NCBI GenBank assembly: GCA_021784895.1
Contig: JAJYHG010000251.1
Span: 1 to 64,000 of the forward strand
DNA from: Actinomycetes bacterium
GTDB lineage: Bacteria; Actinomycetota; Thermoleophilia; Solirubrobacterales; Solirubrobacteraceae
Direction: 5' to 3'
DNA length: 64,000 nucleotides
Shown here piece after piece: positions 1-10,879 of the stretch. The notes below the pieces were generated by a model. The model was not told the DNA's origin. It was given only the letters and a program-made list of their open reading frames with translations, and did no database searches. Both the position numbers and the translations under genes were made by a program. How positions within the stretch are numbered: position 1 is the first letter of the stretch; each line of letters begins with the position of its first letter.

Positions 1-545
1 CGGTCGAGGACGTCTTCTCGATCACCGGCCGCGGCACGGTCGCAACCGGACGCGTCGAGCAGGGGATCATCAAGACCGGCGACACGGTCGAGATCGTCGG
101 CGTCAAGGCGACCGCCACCACGGTTGTCACCGGGGTTGAGATGTTCAAGAAAATCCTCGACCAGGGCCAGGCGGGCGACAACGTCGGCTGTCTGTTGCGC
201 GGCACCAAGCGCGAGGACATCGAGCGCGGGCAGGTGCTCTGCAAGCCGGGCTCGATCACCCCGCACACCAAGTTCAAGGCCGAGGTGTACGTCCTCAAGA
301 AGGAGGAGGGCGGCCGCCACACGCCGTTTTTCACCGGCTACCGCCCGCAGTTCTACTTCCGCACCACCGACGTCACCGGCGTTGCCAACCTGCCTGAGGG
401 CACGGAGATGGTCATGCCCGGCGACAACGTCCAGATGGAGATCGAGCTGATCCAGCCGATCGCCATGGACCAGGGTCTGCGGTTCGCGATCCGCGAGGGC
501 GGCCGCACGGTCGGCTCGGGGGTCGTTTCCGAGATCGTCAAGTAA
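1..545 (+). CDS. tuf: Elongation factor Tu, C-terminal part (5' truncated by window edge)
   Basis: Frame 3 translation ...[25 protein letters not shown]...[42 protein letters not shown], classical EF-Tu domains 2/3. Confidence 0.97.
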   Translation, partial: VEDVFSITGRGTVATGRVEQGIIKTGDTVEIVGVKATATTVVTGVEMFKKILDQGQAGDNVGCLLRGTKREDIERGQVLCKPGSITPHTKFKAEVYVLKKEEGGRHTPFFTGYRPQFYFRTTDVTGVANLPEGTEMVMPGDNVQMEIELIQPIAMDQGLRFAIREGGRTVGSGVVSEIVK

Positions 546-557
546 GAAGGTCTGCCT

Positions 558-589
558 TTTGGGGCTGGTCCCGCTGGACCAGCCCCAAA
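558..589 (+). terminator. Hairpin terminator after tuf (14-bp perfect stem, CGCT loop)
   Basis: TTTGGGGCTGGTCC-CGCT-GGACCAGCCCCAAA, 12 nt after the tuf stop. Confidence 0.8.
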
Positions 590-692
590 CCGAAGGCTGG
601 TAGCACCCATCGCAGCAGATACGACTGGGCGGGCATGAGCCTCGCAACCGAGGCCGGCCCGCTCTGAACACGAGAAGAGTCAAGAGTCAGCA

Positions 693-1019
693 GTGGCAAC
701 CATCGCCCAAAACAAAATCCGCATCCGTCTCAAGAGCTACGACCACTCGGCGATCGAGACGGCGGCCAAGGAGATCGTCGAGACGGCGACGCGCACCGGC
801 GCGACCGTCTCGGGCCCGGTGCCGCTGCCGACCGAGAAGAACGTGTATTGCGTGATCCGGTCGCCGTTCAAGGACAAGGACTCGCGCGAGCACTTTGAGA
901 TCCGCACCCACAAGCGGCTGATCGACATCCATCAGCCGACCCCCAAGACCGTCGACTCGCTCCAGCGCCTGGATCACCTGCCCGCGGGCGTCGACATCGA
1001 GATCCGGCTGGCCTCCTGA
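693..1019 (+). CDS. rpsJ: 30S ribosomal protein S10
   Basis: GTG start; [42 protein letters not shown]. Confidence 0.97.
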   Translation: MATIAQNKIRIRLKSYDHSAIETAAKEIVETATRTGATVSGPVPLPTEKNVYCVIRSPFKDKDSREHFEIRTHKRLIDIHQPTPKTVDSLQRLDHLPAGVDIEIRLAS

Positions 1020-1636
1020 TGGCTGCGATTCTTGCCCGCAAGGTCGGCATGACCCAGCGCTTCCTCGAGGACGGGCGCGTGGAGCGAGTGACGGTGCTCG
1101 AGGCCGGCCCGTGCCCGGTGACGGCCGTGCGCAGGCAGGAGCGCGACGGCTACAGCGCCGTGCAGCTGGCCTTTGGCCGCGTCAAGGAGAAGCACCTGTC
1201 AAAGCCCGAGCTGGGGCACCTCAAGAAGGCGGGCGTCTCTGCGCACAAGCACCTGGTTGAGTTCCGCGACGAGGGGGCCGAGCTGCAGATGGGCGACAGC
1301 GTGACCGTTGAGAGCTTCAGCGCCGGCGACCGGGTGAAGATCTCGGGCACCTCCAAGGGCAAGGGCTTTCAGGGGACCGTCAAGCGCCACAACTTCAAGC
1401 GCGGGCCCAAGACCCACGGCTCGCACAACTACCGGGCACCCGGCTCGATCGGCGCCTCGGCCTGGCCGGCGCGCGTGATGAAGGGCATCCGCGGCCCGGG
1501 CCAGATGGGCAACACGCGCGTGACCCAGCGCGGCGTGACCGTGGTCGATGTGATCGCGAGCCAGAATCTGCTGCTCGTGCGCGGGGCTGTGCCGGGGGCC
1601 AAGGGCGGGGTCGTGGAGGTGCGCAGCGATGCCTAG
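1019..1636 (+). CDS. rplC: 50S ribosomal protein L3
   Basis: ARKVGMTQRFLEDGRVERVTVLEAGPC...KGKGFQGTVKRHNFKRGPKTHGSHNYRAPGSIG. Confidence 0.97.
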   Translation: MAAILARKVGMTQRFLEDGRVERVTVLEAGPCPVTAVRRQERDGYSAVQLAFGRVKEKHLSKPELGHLKKAGVSAHKHLVEFRDEGAELQMGDSVTVESFSAGDRVKISGTSKGKGFQGTVKRHNFKRGPKTHGSHNYRAPGSIGASAWPARVMKGIRGPGQMGNTRVTQRGVTVVDVIASQNLLLVRGAVPGAKGGVVEVRSDA

Positions 1637-2306
1637 CAAGCTCAACGAGCCGGGGCTCGCGGCGCCGGTGCTGGCGGGCTCGGGGACCGTCGCCCTCGAC
1701 GCGGCCGCGTTCGGGTCGGAGTTCAACATGGCCGTGGTGCACGAGGCTGTGCGCGCTGAGCAGGCGGCGCTGCGCCAGGGCACGCACGCCACCCGCACGC
1801 GTGGGATGGTCCGCGGCGGCGGCGCCAAGCCCTGGAAGCAGAAGGGCACCGGGCGCGCGCGCGCCGGGTCCTCGCGCAACCCGCTGTGGACCGGTGGCGG
1901 CACCGCCTTCGGGCCCCAGCCGCGCCATTACACCTTCAAGGTCAACCGCAAGGCGCGCCGGGCAGCGCTGCGCAGCGCGCTGTCGGTTCACGCCGAGCGC
2001 GGCTCGGTGGCGGTCTTCGATGCCGGTGCGTTCGCCGCGCCCTCCAGCAAGCAGGCCGCCGCGCTGCTGGCCGGCTGGGGGCCGTCTGCACCGACGCTCG
2101 TGGTCCTTGCCGAAGACGAGCTGAACGCCGGCCTCTCCTTTCGCAACCTGGAGCGCGTGCTGGTGCTCCCGGCTGCCGATGCAGGCGTCGCCAACATCGT
2201 CGGGGCGGCGCGCCTGCTCGTATCTGAGGCAGCGCTGCCCGAGCTGACGGCGCGCGCCGCTGGCCGTGGCGAGAACGCGCATGCCGCGCCGGAGGACGCA
2301 AGCTGA
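1629..2306 (+). CDS. rplD: 50S ribosomal protein L4
   Basis: RQGTHATRTRGMVRGGGAKPWKQKGTGRARAGSSRNPLWTGGG. Confidence 0.96.
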   Translation: MPSKLNEPGLAAPVLAGSGTVALDAAAFGSEFNMAVVHEAVRAEQAALRQGTHATRTRGMVRGGGAKPWKQKGTGRARAGSSRNPLWTGGGTAFGPQPRHYTFKVNRKARRAALRSALSVHAERGSVAVFDAGAFAAPSSKQAAALLAGWGPSAPTLVVLAEDELNAGLSFRNLERVLVLPAADAGVANIVGAARLLVSEAALPELTARAAGRGENAHAAPEDAS

Positions 2307-2602
2307 TGGACGCCACCCAGGTGATAATCCGTCCCGTCGTCTCCGAGAAGACCTACGTGCTGGCAGAGGTCGGCAAGTACACCTTCCGGGTGGCTGATAC
2401 GGCGCACAAGACGCAGATTCGCCAGGCGATCGAGGAGCTCTTTGGGGTCCGGGTGCTGGCTGTGCGCACGTCGTCGGTGAAGTCCAAGCCCAAGCGGCGC
2501 GGGCAGACCGCGGGCCGCACGCGCCGCTGGAAGAAGGCGGTGGTGCAGGTCGCGCCCGGTGACACGATCCCGATCTTCCGTGGCTTGGAGGCCAGCGAGT
2601 AA
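2306..2602 (+). CDS. rplW: 50S ribosomal protein L23
   Basis: [44 protein letters not shown]. Confidence 0.96.
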   Translation: MDATQVIIRPVVSEKTYVLAEVGKYTFRVADTAHKTQIRQAIEELFGVRVLAVRTSSVKSKPKRRGQTAGRTRRWKKAVVQVAPGDTIPIFRGLEASE

Positions 2603-3441
2603 TGCCGATCCGCAAGCCCAAGCCAACCTCGCCCGGCCTGCGTTTCGTCAGCTATCCGGACTTTGCCGAGATCACGCGCTCGAGCCCCGAGAAGTCGCTG
2701 ACCGAAGGCCTCACCAAGTCCGGCGGGCGCAACGCCTACGGCCGCAAGACCTCACGCCACCGCGGCGGCGGCGCCAAGCGCCTGTACCGCCGCATCGACT
2801 TCAAGCGCACCAAGGACGGCGTGCCGGCCAAGGTCGCGCACATCGAATACGACCCCAACCGCTCGGCCTACATCGCGCTTCTGCACTACGCCGACGGCGA
2901 GAAGCGCTACATCATCGCTCCGAGCCGCCTGACCGTCGGCATGACCGTCGAATCGGGCCCAGGCGCTGACATCCGCGTGGGTAACGCGCTGCCGCTCGCG
3001 AGCATGCCTGCCGGCACGGTCGTACACAACGTCGAGCTGACCCCTGGACGCGGCGCCCAGCTCGGGCGCTCGGCCGGCGTCGGAATCCAGCTTCTGGCCA
3101 AGGACGGTGACTACGTCACCCTGCGCCTGCCATCCGGTGAGATGCGCATGGTGCGCGGCGAGTGCCGCGCCACCGTCGGCACGGTCGGCAACTCCGACCA
3201 CCAGAACGTCAAGGTCGGCAAGGCCGGGCGCAAGCGCCACCTCGGCGTGCGCCCGCAGACCCGCGGCACCGCGATGAACCCGGTCGACCACCCTCACGGT
3301 GGCGGCGAGGGCTCGACCACCCCCGGCCGTCACCCGGTGACGCCGTGGGGCGTGCCGACGCTCGGTTACCGCACGCGCAAGAAGGGCAAAGCCTCCGACA
3401 AGTACATCGTCCGCGGCCGTAAGAGGGGTAAGAAGCGTTGA
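2602..3441 (+). CDS. rplB: 50S ribosomal protein L2
   Basis: [28 protein letters not shown]...[13 protein letters not shown]. Confidence 0.98.
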   Translation: MPIRKPKPTSPGLRFVSYPDFAEITRSSPEKSLTEGLTKSGGRNAYGRKTSRHRGGGAKRLYRRIDFKRTKDGVPAKVAHIEYDPNRSAYIALLHYADGEKRYIIAPSRLTVGMTVESGPGADIRVGNALPLASMPAGTVVHNVELTPGRGAQLGRSAGVGIQLLAKDGDYVTLRLPSGEMRMVRGECRATVGTVGNSDHQNVKVGKAGRKRHLGVRPQTRGTAMNPVDHPHGGGEGSTTPGRHPVTPWGVPTLGYRTRKKGKASDKYIVRGRKRGKKR

Positions 3442-3710
3442 GTCGTTCGAGCAAGAAGGGGCCGTTCGTACAGGAGCGCCTGATGGCACGGGTCGAGGCG
3501 ATGAACTCCTCGGGTGAGAAGCGCATGCTGAAGACCTGGTCGCGCGCGTCCACGATCTTCCCGGAGATGGTCGGTCACACGATCGCCGTGCACGACGGTC
3601 GCAAGCATGTGCCGGTGTTCATCTCTGAGTCGATGGTCGGACACAAGCTGGGCGAGTTCGCGCCCACACGGCTCTACCGCGGGCATGCGGGGACGGGTAA
3701 GAAGCGATGA
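3438..3710 (+). CDS. rpsS: 30S ribosomal protein S19
   Basis: [22 protein letters not shown]...[45 protein letters not shown]. Confidence 0.97.
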   Translation: MSRSSKKGPFVQERLMARVEAMNSSGEKRMLKTWSRASTIFPEMVGHTIAVHDGRKHVPVFISESMVGHKLGEFAPTRLYRGHAGTGKKR

Positions 3711-4432
3711 GCGACGAGAGCGTTGAGCCGGAGGCGGCGGACGGGGAGTCCGCCGCTCCGGGAGAGACACCGGCTGCGGAGTCCTCCGCTCCGGGAGAGA
3801 TGAACACAACTCCCTCCGCGGAGGCCTCCGAGCCGGTAGCTGCCAAGCCGGCGCGGAAGCCGCGGGCGGCGAAGGCCAAGGCCGATGTGCCGGTGGCGGA
3901 CGAGACGGCGGCGGAAGCGGCTGTCGCCGAGAAGCCCAAGCGCGCGCGTGCGGCCAAGCCCAAAGCTGATGCGGCGCCCGTCGAGGCTCCCGCAGCCGAG
4001 AAGGCCGCCGAGGTGGAGAAGCCGGCGTCAGCCGCCAAGCCGACGGCGGCGCCCAAGCGGGGCGCCGCCAAGCGTCGTGAGGCGCCGGTGGCTGCCACGG
4101 TTGTGCGTGCCCAGGCCAAGTACGTCCGCTCCTCGGCGCGCAAGGCGCGGCTGGTGTGCGACAACATCCGCGGCAAGAGCGTCACCGACGCACGCGCTAT
4201 CCTCGCGCATACGCCGCGTGCGGTCGCTCGCGATTGGAGCAAGCTGCTCGAGTCAGCGGTCGCCAACGCCGAGAACAATCACGAACTCGACGGCGAGGAT
4301 CTGGTCATCAAGGCGGTGCACGCCGATGAGGGTCCGACACTCAAGCGCTTCCGCCCGCGCGCGCAGGGCCGCGCGACCAAGATCCGCAAGCGCACCGCGC
4401 ACCTGACAATCCTGCTTACGCCGAAGAACTGA
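3707..4432 (+). CDS. rplV: 50S ribosomal protein L22 with about 125-aa Ala/Glu/Pro/Lys-rich N-terminal extension
   Basis: C-terminal core [101 protein letters not shown]. Confidence 0.95.
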   Translation: MSDESVEPEAADGESAAPGETPAAESSAPGEMNTTPSAEASEPVAAKPARKPRAAKAKADVPVADETAAEAAVAEKPKRARAAKPKADAAPVEAPAAEKAAEVEKPASAAKPTAAPKRGAAKRREAPVAATVVRAQAKYVRSSARKARLVCDNIRGKSVTDARAILAHTPRAVARDWSKLLESAVANAENNHELDGEDLVIKAVHADEGPTLKRFRPRAQGRATKIRKRTAHLTILLTPKN

Positions 4433-4444
4433 CAAGAGACATCC

Positions 4445-5533
4445 ATGGGTCAAAAAGTCCACCCCGAATCGATCCGCGTGGGTTACATCCACGACTGGAA
4501 GTCCAACTGGTTCAACGAGAAGAACTTCGCCGACTACCTGCACGAGGACACACAGATCCGTGAGCACATAGTCGGGCGGCTGTCACACGCGGGCCTGTCG
4601 GACATCACGATCCGCAAGAGCGCGGGAGAGGTGGAGGTCAACATCCACACGGCGCGACCGGGGATCGTGATCGGCAAGTCCGGCTCCGAGGTCGACCAGC
4701 TGCGCCGTGACCTGCATCGCATCACCGGCAAGCAGGTCAAGGTGAACATCCTCGAGATCAAGCGGCCCGAGCTCGATGCGCGCCTGGTGGCACAGTCGAT
4801 CGCCGAGCAGCTGCAGAACCGGGTTGCCTTCCGGCGCGCGATGAAGCGCGCGCTGACGAGCGCCATGCGCTCCGGCGCCAAGGGCGTCAAGGTCCAGGTT
4901 TCCGGGCGTCTCGGCGGCGCTGAGATGGCTCGCACCGAGGGCTACACGGACGGCCGCGTGCCGCTTCATACCCTTCGTGCCGACATTGACTACGGCTTCC
5001 ACGAGGCCCGCACCACCTTCGGGCGGATCGGTGTCAAGTGCTGGATCAACAAGGGCGAGATCATGCCCGAGGGCTACACCGGGGCTGACCTCACGATCAT
5101 GGATGCGCCTTCGCCTCAGGCCGGCGACCGCCGCGACGGCCGTGACGGCCGTGACCGGCGCGACAACCGCGGCCGCGGTGGCTCCGGCGGCCCGGGTGGG
5201 CGTGGCCGCGGGCGTGGGCCTGGCCAGGGCGCCACTGCCGGTGGTCCTGGATCAAGTGGTCCCGGGAGCCGTGGCCGTGGCCGCGGGCCGGGCGGCCCGG
5301 GACAGGGCGGCGCTGGGCGCGGGCCCGGTTATGGGCAGGGCGGCGGCGCTGGCCGCGGGCCGGGCGGCCCGGGGCGCGGCCCGCGTCCCGGCGGGCCCGC
5401 GCCGAACCGCGGACCACGCCCCCAGGGCGGGGCGGGTAGACCTGCCGGAGGGGCCGGTGGCGCAAGCGGCGGCTCTGGTAACGGCAGCGCGGGTAACGGC
5501 AGCGGCAATTCGCAGGGCACAGGGAACAGCTGA
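4445..5533 (+). CDS. rpsC: 30S ribosomal protein S3 with long Gly/Arg/Pro-rich C-terminal extension
   Basis: [42 protein letters not shown]...; tail [28 protein letters not shown]... Confidence 0.96.
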   Translation: MGQKVHPESIRVGYIHDWKSNWFNEKNFADYLHEDTQIREHIVGRLSHAGLSDITIRKSAGEVEVNIHTARPGIVIGKSGSEVDQLRRDLHRITGKQVKVNILEIKRPELDARLVAQSIAEQLQNRVAFRRAMKRALTSAMRSGAKGVKVQVSGRLGGAEMARTEGYTDGRVPLHTLRADIDYGFHEARTTFGRIGVKCWINKGEIMPEGYTGADLTIMDAPSPQAGDRRDGRDGRDRRDNRGRGGSGGPGGRGRGRGPGQGATAGGPGSSGPGSRGRGRGPGGPGQGGAGRGPGYGQGGGAGRGPGGPGRGPRPGGPAPNRGPRPQGGAGRPAGGAGGASGGSGNGSAGNGSGNSQGTGNS

Positions 5534-5946
5534 TGCTCGCCCCCAAACGTGTAAAGCACCGCAAGCAGCACCGCGGCCGCCGGGCCGGGCTCTCGCGTGG
5601 GCAGGTCAAGGTCCAGTTCGGCGAGTACGGCCTCAAGGCGCTCGACGCTGGCTGGATCACCAACCGCCAGATTGAGGCGGCCCGCATCGCGATGACCCGC
5701 AAGATCCGTCGTGGCGGCAAGGTCTGGATCAACGTCTACCCGGACAAATCGTTCACAAAGAAGCCGGCCGAGACTCGCATGGGTTCCGGCAAGGGCTCGC
5801 CCGAGGGCTGGGTGGCGGTGGTCAAGCCGGGCCGCGTGATGTTCGAGCTGGCCGGCGTCCCCGAGCCGCTGGCGCGCGAGGCGATGCGGCTGGCGGGACA
5901 CAAGCTGCCCGTGCGGACCAAGTTCGTCGCCCGTGAGGAGGGCTGA
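5533..5946 (+). CDS. rplP: 50S ribosomal protein L16
   Basis: [23 protein letters not shown]...[40 protein letters not shown]. Confidence 0.97.
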   Translation: MLAPKRVKHRKQHRGRRAGLSRGQVKVQFGEYGLKALDAGWITNRQIEAARIAMTRKIRRGGKVWINVYPDKSFTKKPAETRMGSGKGSPEGWVAVVKPGRVMFELAGVPEPLAREAMRLAGHKLPVRTKFVAREEG

Positions 5947-5949
5947 GCG

Positions 5950-6150
5950 ATGAAGGCCAGTGAACTGCGTGATCTCAACGAGCGCGAGCTCAGGGAGCAC
6001 ATCAAGACGGCGCGCCGGGACCTCCTCGGGCTGCGCTTCCAGCACGCCACCGGCGAGCTGGAGAACACGGCGGGGATGCGGCGTGCGAAGCAGGAGATCG
6101 CGCGGGCGCTGACGGTCGCGAGCGAACGTGGGATGAAAACAAATGGCTGA
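5950..6150 (+). CDS. rpmC: 50S ribosomal protein L29
   Basis: [40 protein letters not shown]. Confidence 0.96.
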   Translation: MKASELRDLNERELREHIKTARRDLLGLRFQHATGELENTAGMRRAKQEIARALTVASERGMKTNG

Positions 6151-6685
6151 CGAAACCAAGAACGAGAACACTGCGGACGCCCTGCCGGAACCGGAGGCAG
6201 CTGCGGAGCCCGAGGCAGCTGACGACGCCCCCGCGCGGCCGTCCAGGCCGCGTACACGGAGAGCCGTGAAGAAGCCGCCAGCGCCAGCGGTGCTGACGCC
6301 AGCGGAGCGCCAGGCTGCGCGTGAGCAGGTGCGCGCGGGCAAGGCCAAGGCCCGCCGCGCGGGACGGGCGGCCGCGCGGATTGAGTGGCAGGCCGGTGCG
6401 CATGAGCGGGTGGCAACGCCGCCACGCGAGCATGAGAGCGGAACGCAGAAGACCAGGCAGGGAGTCGTGATCTCCGACAAGGCCGACAAGACCATCACGG
6501 TGCGCATTGACGTGGCCCGGCGGCACCGCAAGTACCAAAAGATCGTGCGCACGTCGACGACGCTCCACGCCCACGACGAGAGCAACGACGCCCACGTTGG
6601 TGACACGGTAATCGTGCGAGAGGCACGGCCGCTGTCGCGCACCAAGCGCTGGCGGCTGGTGCAGGTTGTAGAGAGGGTCAGGTAA
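6143..6685 (+). CDS. rpsQ: 30S ribosomal protein S17 with about 100-aa N-terminal extension
   Basis: C-terminal core [76 protein letters not shown]. Confidence 0.94.
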   Translation: MADETKNENTADALPEPEAAAEPEAADDAPARPSRPRTRRAVKKPPAPAVLTPAERQAAREQVRAGKAKARRAGRAAARIEWQAGAHERVATPPREHESGTQKTRQGVVISDKADKTITVRIDVARRHRKYQKIVRTSTTLHAHDESNDAHVGDTVIVREARPLSRTKRWRLVQVVERVR

Positions 6686-7053
6686 TGGTTCAGAACGAGA
6701 CCAGGCTCCGTGTGGCCGATAACACCGGCGCGCGCGAGATCCTCGTGATTCGCGTGCAGGGTGGGCACCGACGCCGCTACGCCGGCGTCGGTGACGTGAT
6801 CACTGCGACCGTCAAGCAGGCGAGTCCCCAGGGCTCGGTGAAGAAGGGCGAGGTTGTCAAGGCCGTGGTCGTTCGCACCAAAAAGCCCTACGGGCGCGAA
6901 GACGGGACCTACATAGCCTTTGATGAGAACGCCGCCGTGATCATCGACAACAACAACAACCCGCGCGGCACCCGTATCTTCGGGCCCGTCGCCCGAGAGC
7001 TGCGCGAGCGCAACTTCATGAAGATCGTCTCGTTGGCGCCGGAGGTGCTCTAG
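6685..7053 (+). CDS. rplN: 50S ribosomal protein L14
   Basis: [27 protein letters not shown]...[37 protein letters not shown]. Confidence 0.98.
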   Translation: MVQNETRLRVADNTGAREILVIRVQGGHRRRYAGVGDVITATVKQASPQGSVKKGEVVKAVVVRTKKPYGREDGTYIAFDENAAVIIDNNNNPRGTRIFGPVARELRERNFMKIVSLAPEVL

Positions 7054-7055
7054 CG

Positions 7056-7382
7056 ATGCCCGCGCGCATCCGGACCGACGACCAGGTGGTTGTGATCAGC
7101 GGCAAGGACCGTGGCAAGCGTGGTCGCGTGCTGCGCGTCGATCGCAAACACGACCGCGTCTATGTGGAGGGCTTGAACATGATCAAGCGCCACCAGAAGG
7201 CCAATCCTGCCTCCTCGCTTGCGCAGCAGACCAGCGGTGTGATCGAGAAGGAGGGCGGGATTCACGTCTCCAACGTGGCGCTGGTTGACCCCAAGGATGG
7301 CCGTCCGACCCGGATCGGGATCGAGGTGGCCGACGGCAAGCGGATGCGAGTCGCGCGCCGCAGCGGAACGAGGCTCGACTGA
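7056..7382 (+). CDS. rplX: 50S ribosomal protein L24
   Basis: [44 protein letters not shown]. Confidence 0.96.
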   Translation: MPARIRTDDQVVVISGKDRGKRGRVLRVDRKHDRVYVEGLNMIKRHQKANPASSLAQQTSGVIEKEGGIHVSNVALVDPKDGRPTRIGIEVADGKRMRVARRSGTRLD

Positions 7383-7954
7383 TGGCCGCACGCCTCAAGA
7401 CCCGTTATGAGCGTGAGATCCGCCCCGCCCTGATCGAGCGGTTCGGCTACAAGACGCCCATGCAGGCTCCGAAGATCCTGAAGGTCACCGTCAACATGGG
7501 CGTCGGCGAGGGCAAGCAGGACTCCAAGGTGTTCGACGCCGCGGCTGAGCAGCTCGCCAAGATCACCGGCCAGAAGCCCAACGTCCGCCGCGCGCGCAAG
7601 TCGATCGCGCAGTTCAAGCTGCGCGAAGGCATGCCGGTCGGCTTGGCCGTGACGCTTCGGGGCGACCGCCAGTACGAGTTCCTCGACCGGCTGTTCTCGG
7701 TGGCGATGCCACGGATACGCGACTTTCAGGGCGTCAACCCACGCTCGTTCGACGGCCGCGGCAACTTCACGCTCGGCCTCCGCGAGCAGATCATCTTTCC
7801 CGAGGTCGATTACGACGAGGTCGACCAGACGCGCGGCCTCGATGTCACGATCACGACCAACCGCTGCACCGACGAGGAGTCCTTCGCTCTGCTGGAGGCT
7901 CTCGGCATGCCATTCGCGAAGCGCGCCCGCTCCCGGGCCGCCACACAGAGTTAG
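7382..7954 (+). CDS. rplE: 50S ribosomal protein L5
   Basis: [61 protein letters not shown]. Confidence 0.97.
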   Translation: MAARLKTRYEREIRPALIERFGYKTPMQAPKILKVTVNMGVGEGKQDSKVFDAAAEQLAKITGQKPNVRRARKSIAQFKLREGMPVGLAVTLRGDRQYEFLDRLFSVAMPRIRDFQGVNPRSFDGRGNFTLGLREQIIFPEVDYDEVDQTRGLDVTITTNRCTDEESFALLEALGMPFAKRARSRAATQS

Positions 7955-7963
7955 GAAGCACAA

Positions 7964-8149
7964 GTGGCCAAGACCTCACAGCGCGTCCGTCAGGCGCGGA
8001 CCCCCAAATTCAAGACCCGGGGCTACTCCCGTTGCCGTCGCTGCGGCCGTTCGCGCGCGGTTTACCGCAAGTTCGGCCTCTGTCGGATCTGCCTGCGCGA
8101 GCTTGCGCACAACGGTTACATCCCCGGCATGACCAAGTCGAGCTGGTGA
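7964..8149 (+). CDS. rpsN: 30S ribosomal protein S14 type Z (zinc-binding)
   Basis: [41 protein letters not shown], four-Cys form. Confidence 0.96.
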   Translation: MAKTSQRVRQARTPKFKTRGYSRCRRCGRSRAVYRKFGLCRICLRELAHNGYIPGMTKSSW

Positions 8150-8153
8150 CCTC

Positions 8154-8561
8154 ATGTCGATGACGGACCCGATCGCCGACTTTCTCACGCGGCTGCGCAA
8201 CGGTGCCAAGGCGCAGCACCACGACGTAACGATCCCCTCCTCGAAACTGAAGCGCGAACTGGCCCGGATCCTCGCGGAGCAGGGCTACATCGAGGGCTAC
8301 GAAGTGCTGCCGGCCGGCGCCGGCAGGCCCGGAGAGCAGATCACCGTAACGCTCAAGTACACCAAGGACCGCAAGCCGGTGATCAGCGGCATCCAGCGCG
8401 TATCGCGTCCGGGCCAGCGCCATTACGTGGACCACGCCAACATCCCCAAGATCCAGGGCGGCCTCGGCACAGCCATCATCTCGACCTCGCGAGGTGTGAT
8501 GACCGGGCACGAGGCGCGTCAGCTCGGCGTCGGCGGGGAGGTTGTCGCGAAGGTCTGGTAG
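8154..8561 (+). CDS. rpsH: 30S ribosomal protein S8
   Basis: MTDPIADFLTRLRNGAKAQHHDVTIPSSKLKRELARILAEQGYI...IISTSRGVMTGHEARQLGVGGEVVAKVW. Confidence 0.97.
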   Translation: MSMTDPIADFLTRLRNGAKAQHHDVTIPSSKLKRELARILAEQGYIEGYEVLPAGAGRPGEQITVTLKYTKDRKPVISGIQRVSRPGQRHYVDHANIPKIQGGLGTAIISTSRGVMTGHEARQLGVGGEVVAKVW

Positions 8562-8579
8562 ACCTGAGGACAAGCCGCA

Positions 8580-9125
8580 ATGTCAAGAATCGGTAGACAG
8601 CCAATCCCACTGCCGGACGGCGTGACCGTCACGATCGAGCCCGAACTCGTGACCGTCAAGGGTCCCGGCGGTCAGCTCTCAGAGCGGATCTCACGCGACA
8701 TCACCGTCGAGCAGACGGCCGCTGAGAGCGGCAGCCAGCTGGTGGTCACGCGGCCCACGGACCGCGGCGAGCACCGCGCGTTGCACGGGCTCACGCGCAC
8801 GCTGGTGGCGAACATGGTGGTCGGCGTAACGGACGGCTTCCACAAGAACCTCGAAATCCAGGGCGTCGGCTACCGTGCCGCGCTGAAGGGCCGCGACCTC
8901 GAGCTTGCGCTCGGCTACTCCCACCCGGTCGAGGTCAGGGCGCCGGAAGGCATCACCTTTGAAGTGCCACAGCCGACCAGGATCACGGTCCGCGGCGCCT
9001 CCAAGCAATTGGTCGGTGAGATCGCCGCGCAGATCCGCAAGCAGCGCAAGCCCGAGCCCTACAAGGGCAAGGGGATCCGCTACGAGGGTGAGTACGTGGC
9101 CAGGAAGGTCGGTAAGCGAGCATGA
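8580..9125 (+). CDS. rplF: 50S ribosomal protein L6
   Basis: [34 protein letters not shown]...[21 protein letters not shown]. Confidence 0.97.
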   Translation: MSRIGRQPIPLPDGVTVTIEPELVTVKGPGGQLSERISRDITVEQTAAESGSQLVVTRPTDRGEHRALHGLTRTLVANMVVGVTDGFHKNLEIQGVGYRAALKGRDLELALGYSHPVEVRAPEGITFEVPQPTRITVRGASKQLVGEIAAQIRKQRKPEPYKGKGIRYEGEYVARKVGKRA

Positions 9126-9475
9126 CCGTCAAGACCAAGGAGGCGCTCAGACTGCGCCGGCGACGCCGGGTGCGCGCCAAGGTGCGCGGCAGCGCCGAGC
9201 GCCCGCGGATCTCCGTGTTCCGCTCCAACCGCGGTATCACCGCGCAGCTGATCGATGACCAGGCCGGCCACACCCTGGCCGCGGTCAACTGGACCGAGCC
9301 GGGTCTGCGCGAGCTCAGGGGCAGTGAACAGGCCAGGAAGGCCGGCGAGCTGCTGGCGCAGCGCGCCGCCGCGGCCGGCATCCAGGCCGCGGTCTTTGAC
9401 CGCGGCGGTTACCAGTATCACGGGCGCGTGCAGGCGCTCGCCGACGGTGCCCGCGAGGGCGGGCTCAGCTTCTAG
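9122..9475 (+). CDS. rplR: 50S ribosomal protein L18
   Basis: [33 protein letters not shown]...[26 protein letters not shown]. Confidence 0.96.
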   Translation: MTVKTKEALRLRRRRRVRAKVRGSAERPRISVFRSNRGITAQLIDDQAGHTLAAVNWTEPGLRELRGSEQARKAGELLAQRAAAAGIQAAVFDRGGYQYHGRVQALADGAREGGLSF

Positions 9476-9508
9476 GCGCTCTCCGGACGCTACTCTGGAC
9501 TTCAAGCA

Positions 9509-10114
9509 ATGGCACGAGATCGCACAGTTTCAGCACAGGGACTCGACCTCCAGGAGCGAGTCGTAGAGATCAATCGCGTCGCCAAGGTCGTCAAAGGCGG
9601 CCGGCGCTTCTCGTTCACCGCACTGGTGGTGGTCGGTGACGAGCGCGAGGTCGTCGGGGTTGGCTACGGCAAGGCCAACGAGGTGCCGGTGGCGATCCAG
9701 AAGGGCGTCGAGAAGGCCAAGAAGAACCTCTACCGGGTTCCCAAACACGGTTCCACCATCACCCACCAGACGACCGGCGTCTTTGGAGCCGGTCGCGTCT
9801 TTCTCAAGCCCGCTGCCCCCGGTACCGGTGTGATCGCCGGTGGTGGTGTCCGTGCGGTGCTCGAGCTGGCCGGGATCCACGACATCCTCTCCAAGTCGCT
9901 GGGCTCGCAGAACCCGATCAACCTCGTGAACGCAACCATGGCTGGGCTGGAGTCGCTGCGCACGCCCGAGGAGGTCGCGGAGCTCCGTGGTTTGTCCGTC
10001 AACAAGGTGCTCGGCCTGAGCGCTGAGGAGCACGCAAACGGTGTCGGCTTGGCGGCCGCTGACGGCGAGGATGACCTGGAAGCCGCTGGCGATGACGGCG
10101 AGGCTGCAGCATGA
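9509..10114 (+). CDS. rpsE: 30S ribosomal protein S5
   Basis: [31 protein letters not shown]...[43 protein letters not shown]. Confidence 0.97.
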   Translation: MARDRTVSAQGLDLQERVVEINRVAKVVKGGRRFSFTALVVVGDEREVVGVGYGKANEVPVAIQKGVEKAKKNLYRVPKHGSTITHQTTGVFGAGRVFLKPAAPGTGVIAGGGVRAVLELAGIHDILSKSLGSQNPINLVNATMAGLESLRTPEEVAELRGLSVNKVLGLSAEEHANGVGLAAADGEDDLEAAGDDGEAAA

Positions 10115-10293
10115 CCGAGACGCTCAAGGTGACTCAGCGCAAGTCCAAGAATGGCGCGGACCGGCGCCAGCTCGACACCCTGCGCTCGATCGGGCTGCGC
10201 CGCGTCGGCCACACGGTGCAGGTCGGAGACACGCCGCAGATGCGCGGGATGCTGCACAAGGTCCGGCACCTGGTCGAAGTGGATCAGACATGA
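10111..10293 (+). CDS. rpmD: 50S ribosomal protein L30
   Basis: [53 protein letters not shown]. Confidence 0.95.
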   Translation: MTETLKVTQRKSKNGADRRQLDTLRSIGLRRVGHTVQVGDTPQMRGMLHKVRHLVEVDQT

Positions 10294-10814
10294 GCGAGCG
10301 CACTGAACCGATTTCGGCCGAAGCGATCGGCCTGCACAGCCTGAAGCCGGCGCCTGGTTCACGCAGGCCGCGCAAGCGCATCGGACGCGGCGAGGGCTCG
10401 GGTACCGGCAAGACCTCGGGGCGCGGCCAGAAGGGCGCTGGTGCGCGCAGCGGATCGAGCTCACGCCCGAACTTTGAAGGTGGCCAGATGCCGATCCACA
10501 TGCGGATGCGCAAGCTGCGCGGGCCGCATATGAAGAAGTCGATGCCGTTTGAGCCGTTCCGGACCCACACCCAGGCAGTGAACCTCAAGGACATCGAGGC
10601 GCGGTTTGAAGCCGGTGCTGTGGTCGACCCGGGGTCGCTGCGGGCCAAGGGCCTAGCGACACGTAAGGGGATAGCGATCAAGGTGCTAGCCGAGGGCGAA
10701 CTCTCAAAGCCGCTCACCGTCAGCGTGCACGCGGTCAGCGCCAGTGCCCGCGAAGCGATCGAGAGGTCAGGCGGCACGGTGCAGCTGATCGGCACGGCCG
10801 CGCCCGCGTCCTGA
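10290..10814 (+). CDS. rplO: 50S ribosomal protein L15
   Basis: GLHSLKPAPGSRRPRKRIGRGEGSGTGKTSGRGQKGAGARSG. Confidence 0.96.
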   Translation: MSERTEPISAEAIGLHSLKPAPGSRRPRKRIGRGEGSGTGKTSGRGQKGAGARSGSSSRPNFEGGQMPIHMRMRKLRGPHMKKSMPFEPFRTHTQAVNLKDIEARFEAGAVVDPGSLRAKGLATRKGIAIKVLAEGELSKPLTVSVHAVSASAREAIERSGGTVQLIGTAAPAS

Positions 10815-10879
10815 GCACTGGTGGCCGCTGCCGCTTTCAGGACTACTGCCGTGGCGCTTGAGAGAGGAGAGGTGCGCAG

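Noticed and set aside
1395-2621. 408-aa minus-strand ORF
   Set aside because: Antisense to rplC/rplD/rplW with no recognisable domain.
5329-6768. 479-aa minus-strand ORF
   Set aside because: Antisense to rpsC-rpsQ; low-complexity composition mirrors the sense extension regions.
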